Shown here piece by piece: positions 24,599 through 34,373 of a DNA stretch of 64,000 nucleotides. The stretch is from Flagellimonas profundi (GTDB lineage: Bacteria > Bacteroidota > Bacteroidia > Flavobacteriales > Flavobacteriaceae), in contig NZ_JAFLNM010000001.1 in NCBI RefSeq assembly GCF_017313275.1, positions 1,736,001-1,800,000 on the forward strand. Direction: 5' to 3'. The notes below the pieces were generated by a model. That model searched no databases, had not been told where the DNA came from, and worked only from the letters and a program-made list of their open reading frames with translations. Within the stretch, counting starts at the first letter, position 1. Each line of letters opens with the position of its first letter. A program made the position numbers and the translations under genes.

Positions 24599-26302
24599 AT
24601 GAATTTGAAAAGCATTTCATTTTTCATTCTATCCCTTTTTGCTTTTAGCACGTTTGCTCAAGAACAGCAACCTGAGGGTGGTCGACAAATCAATATTGTT
24701 TACGGGGCCAACTTTACCAAAGATGAGGCCCAGTTCCCAGGTGCCTCCATTTTTAGCAAAGACGATGAGCGACAGGTGCAGTTTGAGCATCAAGGTGCCG
24801 ACCTCTGGTGCGACATTGCTATTTTTTATGCTGAGGAAAACCGCTTGAAAGCCATCGGCAACATCCGTCTTCAACAAGGGGATTCGATTGAAATGAACAG
24901 CGGCAAAATGGATTATGATGGAAACACCAAACTGGCCAAAGCATGGGAAAAAGTAGATTTGACAAATGGACAAATGCGATTGACCACTGACACCCTTTAT
25001 TTTGATAGGGAAAATCAGCAGGCCTATTACAATTCAGGTGGGAAAGTGGTAGACTCCGCCAATGTGCTTACCAGTAAAGTGGGCACCTATTTTATGACCC
25101 CAAAAAAATACCAGTTCCAGCGTAATGTGCACATAGACAATCCCGATTACATTATTGATTCGGAACAACTGGACTATTACACCACCTCTAAAAATGCCTA
25201 CATGTACGGACCCTCCACCATAACGGGAGAGGAATACAAAATCTATTGTGAGCGTGGTTTTTACGATACCACTATCGAGCAAGGCTACGGCATTAAAAAT
25301 ACCCGAATCGATTACGATAACAAGATTATTGAAGGAGACAGTCTGTATTTTGACAAGGCAAGGGAGTTTGCCTCGGCCACGAACAATATTCAGATTACGG
25401 ATACCATCAACAATGGGGTGATCAGAGCACATTATGCTGAAGTGCACAAGGCCAAAGATTCTGTTTTTGCCACCAAAAGGGCAGTTTCCATCAGCTTGGT
25501 GCAAAAGGATTCACTCTACATGCACGGTGACACCTTGATGGTAACAGGAAAAGAAGAAGAGCGAATCTTAAGAGCATTTAGAAATGCCAAATTCTACAAA
25601 ACCGATTTGAGCGGCAAATGCGATTCCATTCATTATGAGGAGAAAACAGGGATTACCCAATTGATTACCGATCCCATTTTATGGAATGTGGATAATCAGA
25701 TCACGGGGGACAGCATTCATTTGATATCGGATATGGAAACCGATAAACTGGATTCCCTGAAAGTGATAGAGAATGCCTTTATCATTTCCTTGGATACGAT
25801 AAGTGGTACTGGATATAATCAAGCCAAGGGAAAGAACCTCTTTGGCAAGTTTATAGAAAATGAATTGAAAATTATTGATCTGGTCCAGAATACCGAGGTT
25901 ATTTACTATGTCTATAACGATGATGAGGAACTTGTAGGTATAGATAAAACCATTTGTAGTAAAATAAGATTGCTCATGGCAGATAGCGACATAGAGGACA
26001 TTACATTTTTTGTGAATCCTGATGGAGATATTTTCCCCGAGACAGATTTACCCGTACAGAGTCGAAAGTTAAAAGGCTTTGTTTGGCGCGGCGATGAACG
26101 AATCAGGTCCAAAGAAGAAATTTTTGACGAAGACGACAATACTATTGAATTGGTCAAAATTCGGGGCATAGACAATCCTATTGATATTGATGCCGAGGAA
26201 AACGAACGGCAGAACAATCAAAACGACCCCATAAACGCCCCCAATACCAAGGCGGTTAAACCCAAAAAGCCCGTTCTTAAAAAGAAAGCGCAAAGCCGAT
26301 AA
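24599..26302 (+). CDS. OstA/LptA-like periplasmic protein
   Basis: A 567-residue exported protein (MNLKSISFFILSLFAFSTFAQ) consisting of repeated beta-jellyroll units of the OstA type, e.g. GNIRLQQGDSIEMNSGKMDYDG, LTTDTLYFDRENQQAYY and IIEGDSLYFDKAREFASAT. LptA and the N-domain of LptD use this fold to carry lipopolysaccharide across the periplasm. It is much longer than LptA (about 185) and lacks the LptD barrel, so it may be an extended bridge component. The C-terminus is basic and low-complexity (KPKKPVLKKKAQSR). Its stop overlaps the aminotransferase start (TAATG). Confidence 0.87.
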   Translation: MNLKSISFFILSLFAFSTFAQEQQPEGGRQINIVYGANFTKDEAQFPGASIFSKDDERQVQFEHQGADLWCDIAIFYAEENRLKAIGNIRLQQGDSIEMNSGKMDYDGNTKLAKAWEKVDLTNGQMRLTTDTLYFDRENQQAYYNSGGKVVDSANVLTSKVGTYFMTPKKYQFQRNVHIDNPDYIIDSEQLDYYTTSKNAYMYGPSTITGEEYKIYCERGFYDTTIEQGYGIKNTRIDYDNKIIEGDSLYFDKAREFASATNNIQITDTINNGVIRAHYAEVHKAKDSVFATKRAVSISLVQKDSLYMHGDTLMVTGKEEERILRAFRNAKFYKTDLSGKCDSIHYEEKTGITQLITDPILWNVDNQITGDSIHLISDMETDKLDSLKVIENAFIISLDTISGTGYNQAKGKNLFGKFIENELKIIDLVQNTEVIYYVYNDDEELVGIDKTICSKIRLLMADSDIEDITFFVNPDGDIFPETDLPVQSRKLKGFVWRGDERIRSKEEIFDEDDNTIELVKIRGIDNPIDIDAEENERQNNQNDPINAPNTKAVKPKKPVLKKKAQSR

Positions 26303-27498
26303 TGTCCAAAAAAGATTTTTTTACATACCAAGCCCAAACTTCCCAGCACCCATTGGCCTTGGAAGTTTCCCATGCAAATGGGAACTACGTCTACGACCAG
26401 GATGGGAATGCCCATTTGGATTTTGTGGCAGGCGTATCGGCTTGTAGTTTGGGGCATTGTCATCCCAAAGTAGTGAAGGCCATCAAAAACCAGGTAGATC
26501 AATACATGCATGTAATGGTCTATGGCGAGTATGTACAAAAGCCTGCTGTGGAATTCTCCAAACTTTTGGCCTCGCACCTTCCCGATAATTTGAACACCAC
26601 CTATTTGGTCAATTCGGGAACAGAAGCCATGGAAGGTGCCATAAAATTGGCCCGCAGACATACAGGTCGCTCACAAGTGATTGCCGCCAAGAATGCCTAT
26701 CACGGCAACACCATGGGCAGTTTGAGCCTTATGGGACTGGAAGAGCGCAAAAGTGCGTTCCGACCGTTGATTCCAGATATTCGTTCCATTCAGTTCAACG
26801 TTGAAGAAGAAATCAAAAACATTACCGAAAAAACAGCTGCCGTAGTGCTGGAAACCATTCAAGGTGGTGCTGGGTTTATTGTGCCAGAAAACGGTTATTT
26901 GGAAAAAGTACGAAAGCGTTGCAACGAAGTGGGAGCCCTACTGATATTGGACGAAATACAACCTGGCTTTGGGCGCACGGGCAAATTGTTCGCTTTTGAA
27001 CACTTCAACTGTCCACCGGACATTCTGGTCATTGGAAAAGGTATGGCATCAGGTTTGCCTGTCGGAGCATTCGTGGCATCGCACGAGCTTATGGCCGATT
27101 TAAAGGAGAATCCTAAATTTGGCCATATCACCACCTTTGGCGGAAATCCCGTGATTGCAGCGGCAAGTTTAGCGACCCTGAAAGAAATCACCGAAACAGA
27201 CCTGATTCCACAAACCTTGGAAAAGGAAAAACTGTTCCGAAAACTATTGCAACATGCATTGATAAAAGAAATACGGGGCAAAGGATTAATGCTCGCACCT
27301 ATTATGAAGAGCAAAGAAGTAGCCGATTATTTGGTCCTGGAAGCCGCAAAAAAAGGACTTATTCTTTTCTGGCTGTTATTTGAGCCAAAAGCAGTGAGAA
27401 TATCGCCTCCATTAACAATTTCCATGAAAGAAATTGAGGAAGGATGCGACCAAATCCTCGACATTTTGGACAGCTACAAATCCGATACTGTTAACTAA
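26302..27498 (+). CDS. class III PLP-dependent aminotransferase (acetylornithine/GABA-type)
   Basis: A 398-residue cytosolic enzyme. Class III landmarks are the N-terminal GNYVYDQDGNAHLDFVAG, NSGTEAMEGAIKLARRHTGR, AYHGNTMGSLSLMG, the LILDEIQPGFGRTGKLFA cofactor-Asp motif, and the PLP lysine in VIGKGMASGLPVGAF. It resembles acetylornithine and 4-aminobutyrate transaminases; the substrate is not decided and no arginine genes are near. It is translationally coupled to the OstA-like gene, an odd pairing that recurs in flavobacteria. Confidence 0.92.
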   Translation: MSKKDFFTYQAQTSQHPLALEVSHANGNYVYDQDGNAHLDFVAGVSACSLGHCHPKVVKAIKNQVDQYMHVMVYGEYVQKPAVEFSKLLASHLPDNLNTTYLVNSGTEAMEGAIKLARRHTGRSQVIAAKNAYHGNTMGSLSLMGLEERKSAFRPLIPDIRSIQFNVEEEIKNITEKTAAVVLETIQGGAGFIVPENGYLEKVRKRCNEVGALLILDEIQPGFGRTGKLFAFEHFNCPPDILVIGKGMASGLPVGAFVASHELMADLKENPKFGHITTFGGNPVIAAASLATLKEITETDLIPQTLEKEKLFRKLLQHALIKEIRGKGLMLAPIMKSKEVADYLVLEAAKKGLILFWLLFEPKAVRISPPLTISMKEIEEGCDQILDILDSYKSDTVN

Positions 27499-27584
27499 TT
27501 TGTTGATAACATACCCCTAAATTGGACTTTAAGAGCACCTCAAAAGGTTAATTTTAAGTCCATAGTTCAACCAAAAACGTTCCT

Positions 27585-28985
27585 ATGGCGTTAGAATCTA
27601 ACGAATATCCTGACAAATCCATAAACAAATTTGAGTCCATGCTCAAGACGGATGACGTCTATTTCTTTGATGCGGAGGACTTTGAGGAAATCATTCACCA
27701 CTACCTTAACAACGGTAAAGTCTCCCTGGGCAAAAAAGCCATTCAAATTGGTCTGGAGCAACATCCCAATTCAATGGAACTTAAATTGTTACAGGTAGAA
27801 GTATTGGCGTTTGAAGACAAATTTGAAGCTGCCGAAACGCTTCTGGATGAAATTCAGACCATAAACGCGGCCAATGAAGAAGTATTCATCCAACGGGCGA
27901 ACATCAGATCCAAACAGGACAAACACCAGGAGGCCGTAAACCTATTGCTGGAAGCATTGGACATTACCGACCACTCCTTCGACATCTACTCCCTATTGGG
28001 AATGGAGTACCTTTTTATGGATGACTATGAGCAGGCCAAGCTCAGCTTTATGCGCTGCGTGGAAATTGATGACAGGGACTATTCATCACTCTACAACGTT
28101 GTATACTGCTTTGAATTTTTAGAAGATTTTGACGGAAGCATTTATTACCTGAACGATTATTTGGACCGAAACCCCTATTGCGAAGTCGCATGGCACCAAT
28201 TGGGAAAAATGTATTTGGCCAAGAACCTTTACTTGGAAGCGTTGACCGCTTTTGATTTTGCCGTTATCTCCGATGATTCCTTTATCGGGGCCTATTTTGA
28301 AAAGGGCAAAGTTCTGGAGAAATTGGGAAGGTACAACGAAGCCATCGAAAATTATGAATCCACCATATCCATCGAAGACCCTACCTCGTATGCTTTTCTT
28401 AGACTTGGCAAATGTCATGAAAAACTGGGCAACTTTGATTTGGCAAAGTATTATTACTACCACACAGTTCACGAAGACCCTTTGTTGGACAAGGGTTGGT
28501 TGGCCATAACCGATTTCCATTTTGGGCAGAAAAATTATGACAAAGCCCTGCATTACATCAACAAGGCCATAAATATTGATGGTGAAAACCCAAAATACTG
28601 GAAAAAAGCCGCCAAGATTTATTTCGCCCTGAACAATTATGATGAAGCTGATTTTGCTTACAAACAAACCGTGGACCTGGGTAACTACGAATTGGGTACT
28701 TGGAAAAATTGGGCCGAGGTGCTCAACAAGATCGGCGATTACAACTCTGCCATTCAGGTTTTGATACAAGGATTGGAATTTTACCCCGATAATTCGGAAC
28801 TGACCTATAAATTGGCAGGCATTCATTTAAAAAATAGCGATTTGGACGAAGCAAAAACCATTTTATCCAAGGCCATGAAAGTGGATATTGGTAAATTGCG
28901 GCAGTTTGAAAAAGAATTCCCAGAATTCATTGAAGTAGATTGGGTGAAAGCGCTGGTTTCAAAAATCAGAAAAACAGCCAAGTAG
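27585..28985 (+). CDS. tetratricopeptide repeat protein
   Basis: A 466-residue soluble protein with no signal peptide, composed of about ten TPR units such as SFDIYSLLGMEYLFMDDYEQ, SFIGAYFEKGKVLEKLGRYN, SYAFLRLGKCHEKLGNFDLA and PKYWKKAAKIYFALNNYDEA. TPR arrays are protein-binding scaffolds; no enzymatic domain is visible. It leads the run TPR - DUF368 - DUF368 - aroE, with 21 bases to the next gene, so a role with the membrane transporters is possible but unproven. Confidence 0.9.
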   Translation: MALESNEYPDKSINKFESMLKTDDVYFFDAEDFEEIIHHYLNNGKVSLGKKAIQIGLEQHPNSMELKLLQVEVLAFEDKFEAAETLLDEIQTINAANEEVFIQRANIRSKQDKHQEAVNLLLEALDITDHSFDIYSLLGMEYLFMDDYEQAKLSFMRCVEIDDRDYSSLYNVVYCFEFLEDFDGSIYYLNDYLDRNPYCEVAWHQLGKMYLAKNLYLEALTAFDFAVISDDSFIGAYFEKGKVLEKLGRYNEAIENYESTISIEDPTSYAFLRLGKCHEKLGNFDLAKYYYYHTVHEDPLLDKGWLAITDFHFGQKNYDKALHYINKAINIDGENPKYWKKAAKIYFALNNYDEADFAYKQTVDLGNYELGTWKNWAEVLNKIGDYNSAIQVLIQGLEFYPDNSELTYKLAGIHLKNSDLDEAKTILSKAMKVDIGKLRQFEKEFPEFIEVDWVKALVSKIRKTAK

Positions 28986-29006
28986 CCAACAGATTATTCC
29001 ATATTC

Positions 29007-29924
29007 ATGCAAGCACGTCGTTTACTGGACTACGTATTCGTTACCCTTAAAGGTATGGCCATGGGGGCCGCCGATGTAGTACCAGGAGTTTCAGGAGGAA
29101 CCATAGCCTTTATTTCGGGCATTTATGAAGAACTTATCACCTCCATCAACAGTATAGATTTTACCTTGGTTAAAATTTTAAGGAAAGATGGTATCAAAGC
29201 CGTTTGGAACAAAGTGAACGGCAACTTTTTGTTGTCCCTTTTCCTTGGAATCCTTATCAGCGTGCTATCTCTAGCGAAATTTTTGAGTTGGTTATTGGAA
29301 AACGAACCTGTTTTGCTATGGTCCTTTTTCTTTGGATTGGTGCTGGCCAGTATCTTTTTTGTGGGAAAAGAGATTACAAAATGGACCTTGGGAACTGCGG
29401 TGGTTTTAGTATCCGGTGCCGCTTTGGCATTTTTTATCACCGAACTGCCCGCCAATGATAATGTAGACAGCTTGCCTTATCTGTTTCTCTCGGGTGCCCT
29501 TGCGATTTGCGCAATGATTCTTCCAGGAATATCGGGAGCTTTTATCCTTGTATTGTTGGGTTCCTACAAGACAATTTTGGATGCTGTTCACGAAAGGGAT
29601 ATTAAAATCATTCTAACGGTAGGTGTTGGTGCTATTTTCGGACTCCTGAGCTTTGCTCGCCTACTCAAATGGATGTTCAACCACTACAAAAACATCACTT
29701 TGGCCCTATTGACCGGGTTCATTCTTGGCTCTTTGAACAAAATTTGGCCTTGGAAAAAAGTCTTGGAGACCAAAACCTTTGGCGAAAAAACCGTGGTTGT
29801 GGACGATATGAACGTGCTGCCCGGTGCTTTTGAGGGAGATAGTAAATTAATGCTTGCCATAGTATTAGCCATACTAGGTTTTTCACTTATTTTTATCCTG
29901 GAAAGAGTAGCTTCCAAAAAATAA
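29007..29924 (+). CDS. DUF368 polyprenyl-phosphate transporter, paralogue 1
   Basis: A 305-residue polytopic membrane protein of about nine helices. The DUF368 signature occurs twice in inverted-repeat fashion: GAADVVPGVSGGTIAFISG near residue 20 and MILPGISGAFILVLLGSY in the middle. Members (PopT) have been shown to recycle undecaprenyl phosphate across the cytoplasmic membrane for wall and O-antigen synthesis. The next gene is a second member of the same family, 18 bases on. Confidence 0.92.
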   Translation: MQARRLLDYVFVTLKGMAMGAADVVPGVSGGTIAFISGIYEELITSINSIDFTLVKILRKDGIKAVWNKVNGNFLLSLFLGILISVLSLAKFLSWLLENEPVLLWSFFFGLVLASIFFVGKEITKWTLGTAVVLVSGAALAFFITELPANDNVDSLPYLFLSGALAICAMILPGISGAFILVLLGSYKTILDAVHERDIKIILTVGVGAIFGLLSFARLLKWMFNHYKNITLALLTGFILGSLNKIWPWKKVLETKTFGEKTVVVDDMNVLPGAFEGDSKLMLAIVLAILGFSLIFILERVASKK

Positions 29925-29942
29925 GGAAAACCATAAGGTCTC

Positions 29943-30983
29943 ATGCCACAACAACCTAGAACATTTCTGGATAATTTCTTCTTGGTCATAAAAGGTTTAT
30001 GCATGGGAGCTGCCAACAAAGTTCCTGGAGTTTCGGGGGGTATTGTTGCTTTTGTGGCCGGTTTTTATGAAGAATTTATCTATTCCCTTCAAAAACTGAA
30101 TTCCAAAGCCTTGAAACTATTGTTCAACGGCAGGTTCAAAAGTTTTTTTCAATACATCAATGCCAAATTCCTAGGCCTTTTGATTTTCGGGATGCTGGTG
30201 AGCTACTTTAGCGTTTCCCGCATTTTGGACTATTTTTTGGATCATAATGAACTTTTTGTTTGGGCCACATTTTTTGGCATGGTCATCGGCTCCATCTATC
30301 ACATAGGAAAGGATTTTTCTCCATGGAATCAACGCACCATTCCAGCAGGCATCGTAGGGTTGATTATAGGTATATCCATTAGTTTTTTGAGCCCTGCCAA
30401 AGAAAACGACAACTTGTTATTCATTTTTTTCTGTGGTATCATAAGTGTTTCCGGGATGACGCTTCCCGGGCTATCAGGTTCGTTCATATTAATTTTATTG
30501 GGCAATTACGTGCTGCTCTTGGTAGATTCTGTCAATGCCCTTTATGATACATTTTCGGAGATTTTCTCTGGGGATTTTAGTTTCTGGAAGAATAAAGAGC
30601 GTATACAAATCCTTAAAATTCTGGGAGTTTTTACTTTAGGTTCGGCAACAGGTTTGGTCACTTTTTCACATTTACTGAGTTATGTTTTAAAACATTTTAA
30701 AGCTACAACAACAGCAGTATTATTAGGATTCATCACAGGATCATTGGGCGTGCTGTGGCCATGGAAAAGAACCATTTTTAAGTTGGATGGGGCCGGAAAT
30801 CCTTTATTGGATTCCAATGGGGATAAAATTATCCTCAACTACGAACGTCACTTACCACATTTGGCAGAGGTAGAAACCTGGTGGGCCATACTTTTTATAT
30901 TAATGGGGATTTTGGTATTATTGATTTTGGATTGGTATGGCAACAACAGACAAAAAAATGAACAGGTTCGGGCTTCTAGGTAG
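29943..30983 (+). CDS. DUF368 polyprenyl-phosphate transporter, paralogue 2
   Basis: A 346-residue membrane protein with both DUF368 signatures, GAANKVPGVSGGIVAFVAG and SGMTLPGLSGSFILILLGNY. It is about 40 residues longer than its upstream paralogue, mainly from a loop before the last helix (KLDGAGNPLLDSNGDKI). Note AANKVPG in place of AADVVPG in the first signature. Its 3' end overlaps the likely aroE start by 26 bases. Tandem duplication with divergence suggests different lipid carriers or conditions of use. Confidence 0.92.
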   Translation: MPQQPRTFLDNFFLVIKGLCMGAANKVPGVSGGIVAFVAGFYEEFIYSLQKLNSKALKLLFNGRFKSFFQYINAKFLGLLIFGMLVSYFSVSRILDYFLDHNELFVWATFFGMVIGSIYHIGKDFSPWNQRTIPAGIVGLIIGISISFLSPAKENDNLLFIFFCGIISVSGMTLPGLSGSFILILLGNYVLLLVDSVNALYDTFSEIFSGDFSFWKNKERIQILKILGVFTLGSATGLVTFSHLLSYVLKHFKATTTAVLLGFITGSLGVLWPWKRTIFKLDGAGNPLLDSNGDKIILNYERHLPHLAEVETWWAILFILMGILVLLILDWYGNNRQKNEQVRASR

Positions 30984-31689
30984 AAACATTTCTTACTCTT
31001 TTTCGCAAGGGTATTTTACTCAGAAATTCAAGAAATTGGGCCTAGAAGATCATAGCTATGAAAACTTTGATATTAAGCAGATCGATGAAGTTAAAAGCAT
31101 ACTGTCCGACACTAGCTTAAAAGGCCTGAACGTTACCATTCCCTACAAACAGGATATTATTCCCTATTTGGATGAATTGGACCCCAAAGCTGCCAAAATC
31201 GGAGCTGTAAATACCATTCAATTTTCAAAAACCGGATTGAAAGGTTATAATACAGATGCTTATGGTTTTCAAAAATCGTTGGAACCTTTTTTACAACCAC
31301 ATCACACCAAGGCTTTGGTTTTGGGAACGGGAGGTGCCTCCAAAGCAGTCCGTTTTGTTCTTGACGAACTAGGTATTACAAGCACCTATGTTTCGCGCAA
31401 CAAAAAAGAAGGACAGTACATTTACGGGGAACTGGACGAAAGCATCATTAAGGAAAATACCCTGATCATTAACTGTACCCCCTTGGGAACTTTCCCTAAT
31501 ATTGAAGATAAACCTGCATTACCCTACCAGCATATTGGACCTGAGCATTTGTTGTACGATTTGATCTACAATCCTGAAAAAACCCGTTTTCTAGCGCTGG
31601 GGGAAGCCAATGGAGCTACCATATGCAACGGGTTAAAAATGCTGGAACAACAAGCCGAAAAAGCTTGGGAAATTTGGAACAAAGGCTAA
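30958..31689 (+). CDS. aroE: shikimate dehydrogenase
   Basis: I start at ATG 30958 (MNRFGLLGRNISYSFSQGYF), which gives the normal AroE N-terminus and 243 residues; an ATG at 30937 would add seven non-conserved residues. The enzyme reduces 3-dehydroshikimate to shikimate with NADPH. Substrate and catalytic motifs are SYSFSQ, LNVTIPYKQDIIPYLDE with the catalytic Lys, GAVNTI and NTDAYGF; the nucleotide loop is LGTGGASKAV. It overlaps the DUF368 gene in another frame by 26 bases, implying coupling. Confidence 0.94.
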   Translation: MNRFGLLGRNISYSFSQGYFTQKFKKLGLEDHSYENFDIKQIDEVKSILSDTSLKGLNVTIPYKQDIIPYLDELDPKAAKIGAVNTIQFSKTGLKGYNTDAYGFQKSLEPFLQPHHTKALVLGTGGASKAVRFVLDELGITSTYVSRNKKEGQYIYGELDESIIKENTLIINCTPLGTFPNIEDKPALPYQHIGPEHLLYDLIYNPEKTRFLALGEANGATICNGLKMLEQQAEKAWEIWNKG

Positions 31690-31756
31690 AACCAGCTATC
31701 CACATAAGGATTCAGCCATTCCGTACAAGCTTTAAATGGTGCAAAAGAAGAATCAA

Positions 31757-31764
31757 TACTTTTG
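31757..31764 (+). promoter_or_regulatory. -7 box for the DUF349 gene
   Basis: TACTTTTG is a perfect TAnnTTTG element in the 142-base gap, 67 bases before ATG 31832. No clear TTG is at the right spacing. Confidence 0.45.
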
Positions 31765-31831
31765 CTATTAGACAATTTAGTTGTTAAATTGGCTATAACT
31801 TTCATCAATCAAGTAGGTAAATAAGCAAATA

Positions 31832-33907
31832 ATGCAGGAAAACGATCGTAAACTTCAGCAAGCTGAAGGTGGCACAGAGGAAACATCAGAGAATAAAAAA
31901 GCTAATTTGGAGGAGACCACAAAGGCAGAGCCCAAAGTAGCCGAAGAAACTGTATCAGAAACCGATGGTTCAAAAGAACCCAAGGAGGAAACTGTTTCCG
32001 AAACCAAGAGCGAGAAAAAAACTGCAGAAAAGGACGATTCCAACGAACATTTGGACGAAATAGATGAATCCAATGCCGAGGACGCTGAGGATAGTGAAAA
32101 CGAAAAGCGTCACACCATCCCTATGCTGGACTACCATTCCATGTCCATGGAAAACCTTGTTGGCGAATTACAACGTTTGGTCAAAAATGAGAAAGTACAG
32201 GCCATTAACAAGCATGTTAGTGCCATTAAACATGAGTTCGACCAAAAATTTCAGGAGTTCCTTGATGAGAAAAAGGAGGAATTTGTATCCAAAGGTGGTA
32301 ACGAAATAGATTTTCGATATAATTCGGTCGCCAAAAGGCAATTCAACGAAGTGTATTCCGATTTTCGTGAAAAGAGAGACCAATATTATAAGCAATTAGA
32401 TCAATCTTTGAAGACCAACCTTCAAAAGAGATTGGACATTATTGAAGAGTTAAAAGGACTTATTGATATCGAGGAGGATATTAACACCACCTACAATAAC
32501 TTTAAGGACCTTCAGAGCCGCTGGAAAAATGCAGGACCCATTCCACGTGCCAGTTATAACGATGTTTGGCGTACCTACCATCATCATATGGAAATCTTTT
32601 ACGATTTTCTGCATCTAAACCGCGAATTGCGCGATTTGGATTTTAAGCACAATCTGGAAGAAAAGCAAAAATTGGTGGAGCGTGCCGAAGCCTTGGTAGA
32701 TGAACCGGATTTGAACAAGGCCTTTAGGGAACTCCAAACCCTTCACAAGATCTGGAAAGAGGACATAGGCCCTGTGGCCAAGGAACACCGTGAAGAGATC
32801 TGGGAAAAATTCAGCAATGCCACCAAGGCCATGCACCAACGTAGGCAGGAACACTTCCAAGAACTGGAAAAGTCCTACGAGAAGAATCTGGAGAAAAAGC
32901 AGGGGATCATAGGTAACATTGCCAAAATAGCCGAGAATGTTGCGGACAACCACAGAGGCATCCAACAACAAATAAAAGAAGTAGAGGCCCTTAGGGAAGC
33001 TTTCTTCAAGGCGGGCAGGGTTCCCCAAAAAGTAAATGAGGATACTTGGAGCCATTTTAAGGAGACCGTTCGCAAGTTCAATAGGACCAAGAATGCCTTC
33101 TATAAAAACCAAAAGAAAGAACAGCAGCAAAACCTTGAAAAGAAAAAAGAGCTATTGGAATTGGCGGTCTCTTTAAAAGATAGTGATGACTGGTCCGAGG
33201 TAACCCCTCAAATGAAACGGATTCAGAGGGATTGGAAAAAAATTGGCCATGTCCCAAGAAAATATTCCGATAAAATCTGGAAAGAGTTCAAAGACGCCTG
33301 TAACCATTACTTTGATAGATTACATGCTGAAAAGAACGAAGCCCATAAAGAAGAATTTGAAAACTTTAAAAAGAAGAGCGAATGCTTGGATCGTTTAAAG
33401 GAATTTCAACTTAGCGGCGACAAGAAAAAGGATATTGAAGACATTAAGGCCTTTTTGGCGGAATGGAAAAAATACGGCCGTATTCCCTATAACAAAAAGC
33501 ACATCAATAGTAAGTTCAACAAAATTGTGGATGCCTTGTTCAAAAAGCTGGGGATTGGCAGGCAACAGTCCGAGTTGCTCAAGTATGGAAACAAAGTTCA
33601 GGAACTTGCAAAAACAGAAGACAACTACGCCATTGGCAACGAACGTGTGTTTGTTAAACGCAAAATTGATGATGTAAAATCGGAAATCCGTCAATTGGAG
33701 AACAATCTTCAGTTTTTCTCGGACGACTCCGAAGACAATCCTTTGGTAAAAGAGGTCATCAACAAATTGGACAAACAAAAAGAAGCGCTTCAAACTTGGA
33801 AAGAAAAGATGAAGAAGCTCAATATTCTGGAGCACAAGCTCAACAAGGAAACAGAAGATGACGAAGAAAATGGCAATGAGGAAGAAAATGGCAATGAGGA
33901 AGAATAA
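31832..33907 (+). CDS. DUF349 multi-repeat protein
   Basis: A 691-residue cytosolic protein. Residues 1-95 are very acidic and low-complexity (EETVSETDGSKEPKEETVSE). The rest holds about five DUF349 units, each a helical hairpin with W-K-x(2)-G or W-x-K pattern: DLQSRWKNAGPIPRASYNDV, HKIWKEDIGPVAKEHREEIW, REAFFKAGRVPQKVNEDTW, QRDWKKIGHVPRKYSDKIW and LAEWKKYGRIPYNKKHIN. The tail is a glutamate-rich repeat (NGNEEENGNEEE). DUF349 proteins are abundant in Bacteroidota and of unknown function. Strong coiled-coil character throughout. Confidence 0.92.
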   Translation: MQENDRKLQQAEGGTEETSENKKANLEETTKAEPKVAEETVSETDGSKEPKEETVSETKSEKKTAEKDDSNEHLDEIDESNAEDAEDSENEKRHTIPMLDYHSMSMENLVGELQRLVKNEKVQAINKHVSAIKHEFDQKFQEFLDEKKEEFVSKGGNEIDFRYNSVAKRQFNEVYSDFREKRDQYYKQLDQSLKTNLQKRLDIIEELKGLIDIEEDINTTYNNFKDLQSRWKNAGPIPRASYNDVWRTYHHHMEIFYDFLHLNRELRDLDFKHNLEEKQKLVERAEALVDEPDLNKAFRELQTLHKIWKEDIGPVAKEHREEIWEKFSNATKAMHQRRQEHFQELEKSYEKNLEKKQGIIGNIAKIAENVADNHRGIQQQIKEVEALREAFFKAGRVPQKVNEDTWSHFKETVRKFNRTKNAFYKNQKKEQQQNLEKKKELLELAVSLKDSDDWSEVTPQMKRIQRDWKKIGHVPRKYSDKIWKEFKDACNHYFDRLHAEKNEAHKEEFENFKKKSECLDRLKEFQLSGDKKKDIEDIKAFLAEWKKYGRIPYNKKHINSKFNKIVDALFKKLGIGRQQSELLKYGNKVQELAKTEDNYAIGNERVFVKRKIDDVKSEIRQLENNLQFFSDDSEDNPLVKEVINKLDKQKEALQTWKEKMKKLNILEHKLNKETEDDEENGNEEENGNEEE

Positions 33908-33950
33908 GGTCTAAACCTAATGTCCCCTATACCATCCCTTCTGATATTTT

Positions 33951-34373
33951 TTAGAAAATACTTTTCAAAAAGTACCTTATTAAGTCCGTAGTGGTTACAA
34001 TACCTTTGAGTTTACCATCGTCAACAACGGGCAAAGCGTGAAATTCCCGTTTCGATAAGATTTCGGCCACCTCTTTAATGGTCGTATCGGAAGTTACACT
34101 AACAACATCGTGTACCATCACTTGGGGAATCGTAAACATATTGTAGACAATTGTGTCCACATATTCCTCATTCTCATCTATGGCATCGGCAAAACTAATC
34201 CGCAGTAAATCGGTATAGCTCAACATCCCCTTGATTTTATCTCCCTCGACAACGGGTATATGTCGAATATGATGTTTTTTAAATAGTCGCTCGGCAGTCA
34301 CCAATTCATCAGACAGGCCTAAAGTAACCAAGTTTTTGGTCATTATTTTTGAAACGGGCACACCATTTTTCAT
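33951..34373 (-). CDS. tandem CBS-domain protein
   Basis: A 140-residue cytosolic protein made almost only of two CBS motifs: VSKIMTKNLVTLGLSDELVTAE with HHIRHIPVVEGDKIKGMLSYTDLL, and VHDVVSVTSDTTIKEVAEILSK with FHALPVVDDGKLKGIVTTTDLI. A CBS pair (Bateman module) senses adenine nucleotides or S-adenosyl ligands. With no effector domain attached it probably regulates another protein. It converges with the DUF349 gene and diverges from the repeat protein across a 228-base gap that shows only a weak T-rich hairpin (ACACC...GGTGT near 34525-34545). Confidence 0.93.
   Translation of the reverse strand: MKNGVPVSKIMTKNLVTLGLSDELVTAERLFKKHHIRHIPVVEGDKIKGMLSYTDLLRISFADAIDENEEYVDTIVYNMFTIPQVMVHDVVSVTSDTTIKEVAEILSKREFHALPVVDDGKLKGIVTTTDLIRYFLKSIF

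Noticed and set aside
28119-28826. 235-codon antisense frame inside the TPR gene
   Set aside because: Explained by codon bias of the plus-strand gene; no start signal or recognisable domain.
32615-33130. Long antisense frame inside the DUF349 gene (171 codons)
   Set aside because: It is a mirror of the lysine/glutamate-rich coding sequence, has hydrophobic low-complexity translation and no promoter; likewise for the large antisense frames inside secA, the TPR gene and the amidohydrolase genes.
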